Source: Caballeronia sp. NK8
GTDB lineage: Bacteria; Pseudomonadota; Gammaproteobacteria; Burkholderiales; Burkholderiaceae
Length of the DNA: 64,000 bases
Direction of reading: 5' to 3'
Assembly: GCF_018408855.1 (NCBI RefSeq)
Contig: NZ_AP024327.1
Coordinates: 248,001-312,000, forward strand
How positions within the stretch are numbered: the first letter of the stretch is position 1; each line of letters starts with the position of its first letter. Shown here piece by piece: positions 59,969 to 64,000 of this stretch. The notes beneath the pieces were generated by a model. It saw only the letters and a list, made by a program, of their open reading frames with translations. It made no database searches and was not told where the DNA came from. Both the position numbers and the translations under genes were made by a program.

Positions 59969-59973
59969 GCGCG

Positions 59974-61506
59974 TTAGCCGGGCGCGCGCTCCGACACCGT
60001 CTCGCGGTGCGCGTCATACGAAGGCGCACTGGCGTCGGCGGGCAACGACGAGCCGAGCGCCGCCGACAGCAGACCTTCGACCGACGGGCCCATCGCGTCC
60101 GTGAAGGTCTTCGGGTGCACGCCGATCGCGAGCACCAGCACGGCCATCGCCCCGAACAGCGCGAACTCGCGCTTGCCCAGATCGCGCAGCGTGGCCACGC
60201 GTTCGTTCTTCACCGCGCCGAAGATCACGCGCTTGACCATCCACAGCGTGTAGGCGGCGCTCAGGATCAGCGACGAGGCGGCGATTGCGCCGATCCAGAA
60301 ATTCACGCGAATCGCGCCCATCAGCACCAGAAACTCGCCGACGAATCCCGACGTGCCGGGCAGGCCGACGTTGGCCATCGAGAACAGCATCGCGCAGACG
60401 GCGAAGCGGGGCATTGTGTTGGCGACGCCGCCGTAGGCATCGATCGAGCCGTTTTTGGTGCGCTCGACCAGCACGCCGGTGCACAGCAGCATCGCGCCCG
60501 AGACGATGCCGTACGACAGCATCTGCACGACCGCGCCTTCGGTGCCCATGCGGTCGAACGTGAACAGGCCCAGCGTCACGAGACCCATGTGCGCGACCGC
60601 CGAGTACGCGAGCAGCTTGCGCATGTCCGTCTGCACGAGCGCGACGAGACTGCCGTAGATGACGGCGACGAGCGCCAGCGCGATCATCGCCGGGGCGAAG
60701 AAGTGGGATGCGTCGGGCACGATCGGCAGCACGTAGCGCAACATGCCGTAGCCGCCGATCTTCAGCATGCCGAGCAGGATCGCCGCGCCGGTCGGGCCTT
60801 CCGCGTTGACGTCGGGCAGCCACGTGTGGACCGGCCACATCGGCACCTTGACCGAGAACGCCGCGAGGAAGCAGACGAACACCACGATCTGCGGCGTGAA
60901 GCCGAGCTTCAGATGGCGCCACGCGTCGATGTCGAAGGTATGCGCCTGCGTCCACAGGTAGATCAGCGCGGCCAGCATCGCGAGCGAGCCGAGCAGCGAG
61001 AAAAAGAAGAAGCGGATGGCCGCGTACACGCGCCGCTCGGCGCCCCACGTGCCGATCAGCAGATACAGCGGAATCAGCGACGCTTCGAAGAACACGAAGA
61101 ACAGCATGCCGTCGAGCGACGCGAACACGCCCTGCATGCAGCCCGAGAGCACGAGAAACGCGCCGTAGTACTGCGCGACCTGCTTCGTGACCGCCTGCCA
61201 CGACGCGACGAAGACGATGAGCGTCGTCACGGCCGTGAGCACGGTGAACCACAGCGAAATGCCATCGACGCCCAGGTGATACGAAATACCGAACTGCGGC
61301 AGCCACTCGACGCGCTCGACGAACTGCATCGCGCCCGACGACGCATCGAAGCGCGACAGCAGCGGCACGACCGGCAGCAGGCTGAGGATCGCGCCGAACA
61401 TCGCGACGGCGCGCGCGAGCGTCGCCGAAGCGCTGAACGTCAGCACGAAGATGCCGGACACCACGGGAATCCAGATGAGAAAGCTGAGAACGGACGGCAG
61501 ATGCAT
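59974..61506 (-). CDS. nuoM: NuoM-like proton-translocating subunit, orphan
   Basis: A 510-residue membrane protein of complex I subunit M/antiporter type, with about fourteen membrane segments. Features are FGISYHLGVDGISLWFTVLTAV, the proton-channel region PVHTWLPDVNAEGPTGAAILLGMLKIGGYG with its lysine, HMGLVTLGLFTFD, and GTSGFVGEFLVLMGAIRVNFWIGAIAASS. The standard NuoM plan is thus preserved. What is odd is the setting: no other nuo gene lies beside it, on either side. It may be a second copy serving another complex, such as a bicarbonate-uptake (Dab-type) unit; see findings. Confidence 0.85.
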   Translation of the reverse strand: MHLPSVLSFLIWIPVVSGIFVLTFSASATLARAVAMFGAILSLLPVVPLLSRFDASSGAMQFVERVEWLPQFGISYHLGVDGISLWFTVLTAVTTLIVFVASWQAVTKQVAQYYGAFLVLSGCMQGVFASLDGMLFFVFFEASLIPLYLLIGTWGAERRVYAAIRFFFFSLLGSLAMLAALIYLWTQAHTFDIDAWRHLKLGFTPQIVVFVCFLAAFSVKVPMWPVHTWLPDVNAEGPTGAAILLGMLKIGGYGMLRYVLPIVPDASHFFAPAMIALALVAVIYGSLVALVQTDMRKLLAYSAVAHMGLVTLGLFTFDRMGTEGAVVQMLSYGIVSGAMLLCTGVLVERTKNGSIDAYGGVANTMPRFAVCAMLFSMANVGLPGTSGFVGEFLVLMGAIRVNFWIGAIAASSLILSAAYTLWMVKRVIFGAVKNERVATLRDLGKREFALFGAMAVLVLAIGVHPKTFTDAMGPSVEGLLSAALGSSLPADASAPSYDAHRETVSERAPG

Positions 61507-61847
61507 GGGTTTTTTTGAATCGAACGCAAGGCGCGGCCAGCACGCGATGGACGTGCTCGCTGGAACAGCGCGAATGACAGTGGAATGTAAGGCGGGGCGG
61601 GTGCGCGGAGGGTTCGGGGCGACTTGAACGTATTCAGCGTAGGCCTAAGGGTTAACGAGAATAACCCAAAAGAAAAGATTTTGGGGAATTGCCGGGGATC
61701 AAATTCATTGCGCGCGGCGGCATTGACATTTTTACCGATTGGCTGTTCGGCGGGCTGCGCGCTGAATAAACCGTCCGTTCGCTCCGGGCTTGCCCTGATT
61801 TGCCCGGAACCGTCTGACCCTTAGCCTAGATGGCAAGGAGACTCAGC
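61507..61847. other. 341-base intergenic region between NuoM-like and small exported-protein genes
   Basis: This region holds the small dyad GGGTTA-7-TAACCC (61649-61667). It also holds a long-range inverted pair: TAGGCCTAAGGG (61640-61651) and CCCTTAGCCTA (61818-61828), which match as complements except one base. A TTGACA at 61724 has no clear -10. The pair may fold the 5' leader of the gene at 61848. An open frame at 61624-61824 looks non-coding. Confidence 0.5.
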
Positions 61848-62096
61848 ATGCGAAAAGTATTCAAGGCCGCCGTATTCGCGCTCGTCGCTTACCTCGTCGC
61901 CGATCGCGCCATGCTCCACGCGCAGGGACGCGACCTCAGCGCGGCTGCGTGCGTCCAGAGCGCCGCGCAGGTCGAATTCGACGCGCTGAGCAAGGGCTTC
62001 AGTCAGGCCGCCGCGAGCAGTCAGCGCGACGCGTTCAGATCGCAATGTCTGGTGTCCGGCCGCGCGCAGAGCGGCGAAGCCATGGCGATGCGGTAA
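61848..62096 (+). CDS. Small exported hypothetical protein, 82 residues
   Basis: An 82-residue protein starting MRKVFKAAVFALVAYLVADRAMLHA, a plausible signal peptide or N-terminal membrane anchor. The rest is alanine- and serine-rich with two cysteines (C35 or so in AACVQSAAQ, and one in RSQCLVSGR) that might form a disulfide. AGGAG stands eight bases before the ATG at 61848; an earlier ATG at 61830 contains that site and is less likely. I do not recognise a family. It is convergent with the NDH-2-like gene four bases downstream. Confidence 0.6.
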   Translation: MRKVFKAAVFALVAYLVADRAMLHAQGRDLSAAACVQSAAQVEFDALSKGFSQAAASSQRDAFRSQCLVSGRAQSGEAMAMR

Positions 62097-62100
62097 GGCT

Positions 62101-63453
62101 TCAATTCAGCTTCACCGTAGGCCGCACGCGTTCGCGAAGCCATTGGCTCGCAGCGTACATCACCGCGCGCCTGACGCCCGTGAGCCCCATGATGTGCCGG
62201 CGATACAGATGCCGGTAACACGACGCCGCGAACCATCCGTCGATGAAAAGCGGCTGCCGCAGCAACTCGCTCATCAGCGCGCCCGCCGCGCCGGCGCGTC
62301 CGAAGGAAATGAGCGTGCCCTGATCGCGATAGGCGAACAACGGCACGGGGCGATCGTCGAGGCGCCGCGTGAGCGCATCGGCGAGATAGACGGCCTGCTG
62401 AAAGGCTGCCTGCGCGCGCGGCGGCACCAGCGCGTCGCCTTTCGCTGCGGCGCACGCCGCGCAATCGCCCATCGCATGAATGCCCGAACCGGGTTCGATC
62501 TGCAACGTGCCGTCGACGATCACCTGTCCGAGCCGGTTCAACGGCAATCCTTCGAGCGTGCGCAACACGGGCGGTCCTTCCACGCCGGCGGCCCAGATCG
62601 TGATGTCGCTCGCGAGCGTTTCGCCATCCACGGTCGCAACGGCGTTCGCATCGACCGCGCGCACGCGGCAACCCAGTCTCACTTCGACGCCGAGTCCGGC
62701 GAGCACGTCCTGAGCGCGCGTCGAGATGCGCTCCGGCAGCGCGGGCAGCACGCGCGGCGCGCCTTCGAGCAGACGAATGCGGATATCGTCGGCCGGATCG
62801 AGCGACGCGAGGTGATAGTCGCGCAGCATTTCCGCCGATCCGCGCAGTGCGGCGGCCAGTTCGACGCCCGTCGCGCCGCCGCCGATCACCGTCACTGAAA
62901 CCGGCGTCCGGGCGGCGCCGGGCTCGGCCTGCCGCGCATGGCCCGAGCGCAGCAGGCTCGACAGTAGACGCCGCCTGAACGTTTCCGCCTGCTCCACTGT
63001 CTCCAGCGTCAGCGCATGCTGTTCGGCGCCCGGAATCGCGAAGAAGTTCGTCACGCTGCCGAGCGCGAGCACGAGCGTATCGAATGCGAGTGTGCGCTTG
63101 GGCATGAGCGGGCGGCCATCGACATCGGTCGTCTCGTCGATGACGATCTCGCGCCGACCCCGGTCGATACTCGCGAGCGCGCCCTGTTCGAAGCGGAAGT
63201 GATTCCACTTCGCGTGAGCGGCGTAGTCGATCTGATGGCTCGATGCATCGATCTGGCCTGCCGCGACTTCGTGCAGCAGCGGCTTCCAGAAGTGCGTCGG
63301 AAAGCGGTCGATGAGGATCACTTCGGCGCGCCGCCGCTTGCCGACGCCATTGCCGAGACGCGTCGCGAGTTCCAGCCCGGCCGCGCCGCCGCCCACGATG
63401 ACGATGCGATGCGGAGAATCGACCTGGCGTTGCGCATATGGATTCAACATCAT
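62101..63453 (-). CDS. NDH-2-like NADH dehydrogenase (NAD(P)/FAD-dependent oxidoreductase)
   Basis: A 450-residue flavoprotein. Features of type II NADH:quinone oxidoreductase are RIVIVGGGAAGLELATRLG for FAD, DRFPTHFWKPLLHEVAAGQ, VTVIGGGATGVELAAALRG for NADH, and FAYRDQGTLISFGRAGA. The MGDCAAC FAD motif follows at about residue 330. The C-terminus after 400 is amphipathic (YRRHIMGLTGVRRAVMYAASQWLRERV) and should bind the membrane. It oxidises NADH without pumping protons. It is divergent from a CbbR-like LysR gene, its probable regulator, with GGAGA before the start. Confidence 0.88.
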   Translation of the reverse strand: MMLNPYAQRQVDSPHRIVIVGGGAAGLELATRLGNGVGKRRRAEVILIDRFPTHFWKPLLHEVAAGQIDASSHQIDYAAHAKWNHFRFEQGALASIDRGRREIVIDETTDVDGRPLMPKRTLAFDTLVLALGSVTNFFAIPGAEQHALTLETVEQAETFRRRLLSSLLRSGHARQAEPGAARTPVSVTVIGGGATGVELAAALRGSAEMLRDYHLASLDPADDIRIRLLEGAPRVLPALPERISTRAQDVLAGLGVEVRLGCRVRAVDANAVATVDGETLASDITIWAAGVEGPPVLRTLEGLPLNRLGQVIVDGTLQIEPGSGIHAMGDCAACAAAKGDALVPPRAQAAFQQAVYLADALTRRLDDRPVPLFAYRDQGTLISFGRAGAAGALMSELLRQPLFIDGWFAASCYRHLYRRHIMGLTGVRRAVMYAASQWLRERVRPTVKLN

Positions 63454-63564
63454 GGTTCTCCCGGAAATGCGATTGGATGCTTGACGACCTCGTTGGGAAA
63501 AATATAAGGTCGCGAAAACATTTGCGCTATTTAGTATTTATCGCCGACCCATAAGTTTTCACTA

Positions 63565-64000
63565 ATGTTAAAAACGACGACCTTCCGCCAGTTGCGCACA
63601 TTGCAGACCGTCGCGCGCGTGGGCAGCATCTCGGGCGCGGCCGAGGAACTGCATCTCACGCAACCGGCGGTATCGCTGCAGATTGGGCTGCTGGGCGAGG
63701 CGGCAGGCACACCGCTTCTGCGCCGCGTGGGACGTGAGGTTCAGCTCACCGCCGCGGGCGAGGTGATGGCGCGTTATGCGAACGAGATCCTGAGTCTCTG
63801 GAACGAAGCCGGCGAAGAAGTCGCGGCGCTGCGTGGCGAACTGGGCGGCACCTTGCGGATCGGCGCGATCACGACGGCGGAGTATCTCGTGCCGCCGCTG
63901 CTCGTGAGATTCACGAAGGAGCGGCCCGGCGTGAAGCTGCAGTTCCGCATCGGCAATCGCGATGACATCGTGCGCATGCTCGCGACCAATGAAATCGACC
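63565..64000 (+). CDS. LysR-family regulator, CbbR-like, cut by window end
   Basis: The first 145 codons of a LysR protein; the gene continues past the window. It begins LKTTTFRQLRTLQTVARVGSISGAAEELHLTQPAVSLQIGLLGEAAGTPLLRRVGREVQLTAAG and continues into the effector domain GELGGTLRIGAITTAEYLVPPLLVRFTKERPGVKLQFRIGNRDDIV, the pattern of CbbR and related CysB/CynR-like regulators of carbon fixation and bicarbonate-linked genes. The ATG at 63565 gives the standard start. It is divergent from the NDH-2-like gene, across 112 AT-rich bases that may hold shared operators. Confidence 0.85.
   Translation, partial: MLKTTTFRQLRTLQTVARVGSISGAAEELHLTQPAVSLQIGLLGEAAGTPLLRRVGREVQLTAAGEVMARYANEILSLWNEAGEEVAALRGELGGTLRIGAITTAEYLVPPLLVRFTKERPGVKLQFRIGNRDDIVRMLATNEID

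Noticed and set aside
61624..61824. A 66-codon plus-strand frame in the 61.5-61.8 kb gap
   Set aside because: No ribosome site, mixed composition and no match; it overlaps dyads that look regulatory.
1..64000. CRISPR arrays, tRNA or rRNA genes, insertion sequences, phage genes, riboswitches
   Set aside because: No regularly spaced repeats, no cloverleaf-like segments, no transposase or integrase motifs and no known riboswitch core were seen on reading both strands; a dedicated covariance-model or IS search could still find something weak.

Overview
The window looks like a chromosomal or megaplasmid segment of a Burkholderiaceae bacterium (Paraburkholderia/Caballeronia type). The basis is high GC with strong GC3 bias, dense LysR/MarR-controlled catabolic operons, MFS and ABC importers, Bcr/CflA and MHS-type transporters, and very long antisense shadow frames. 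No rRNA, tRNA, CRISPR array, transposase or phage gene was seen. Sixty-four protein-coding features (two cut by the window edges, one apparently broken) cover almost all of it.

Layout. 1-2.5 kb: end of an MFS transporter, a LysR remnant without its DNA-binding domain, a SnoaL-like protein and a MarR regulator. 2.5-13.2 kb: an IscS-type cysteine desulfurase divergent from a ten-gene operon (flavin reductase, HpaB-type monooxygenase, cupin, amidase, and a LivKGFHM-type importer with a DUF2848 protein). Related palindromes near marR and in the divergent promoter suggest MarR control. 13.3-24 kb: tartronate-semialdehyde-reductase-like enzyme, MFS and LysR, then an operon of tartrate-dehydrogenase-like enzyme, aldehyde dehydrogenase, DUF2520, FMN hydroxyacid oxidase, Rieske oxygenase, rubredoxin and its reductase, closed by a strong terminator. 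24-30.7 kb: LysR genes, an SDR, BON and Nudix proteins, DUF2278 and Bcr/CflA efflux.

30.8-39 kb: an organosulfur block, with an Ssu-like ABC importer facing an opposite operon of four-domain rhodanese, two flavin-dependent monooxygenases and SfnB, all overlapping or closely spaced. 39-43 kb: a ribbon-helix-helix protein coupled to a chorismatase, a LysR/EamA pair and a ccdAB toxin-antitoxin module. 43-48.8 kb: LysR plus a beta-oxidation operon (bifunctional hydratase/dehydrogenase and two acyl-CoA dehydrogenases). 48.9-55.2 kb: Tat-exported alpha/beta hydrolase, a catalytically degenerate LysM/LytM lipoprotein, a His-rich exported peptide, a diguanylate cyclase, an amino-acid binding protein and a DctA/GltP symporter.

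55.4-60 kb holds the most unusual unit: two related CNB-domain histidine kinases flank a receiver/glutaredoxin-like/thioredoxin-reductase-like fusion in which both CxxC motifs appear lost. This is the best candidate for a poorly described redox or flavin signalling system. 60-64 kb: an orphan NuoM-like subunit, a small exported protein, an NDH-2-like flavoprotein and the start of a CbbR-like LysR gene.
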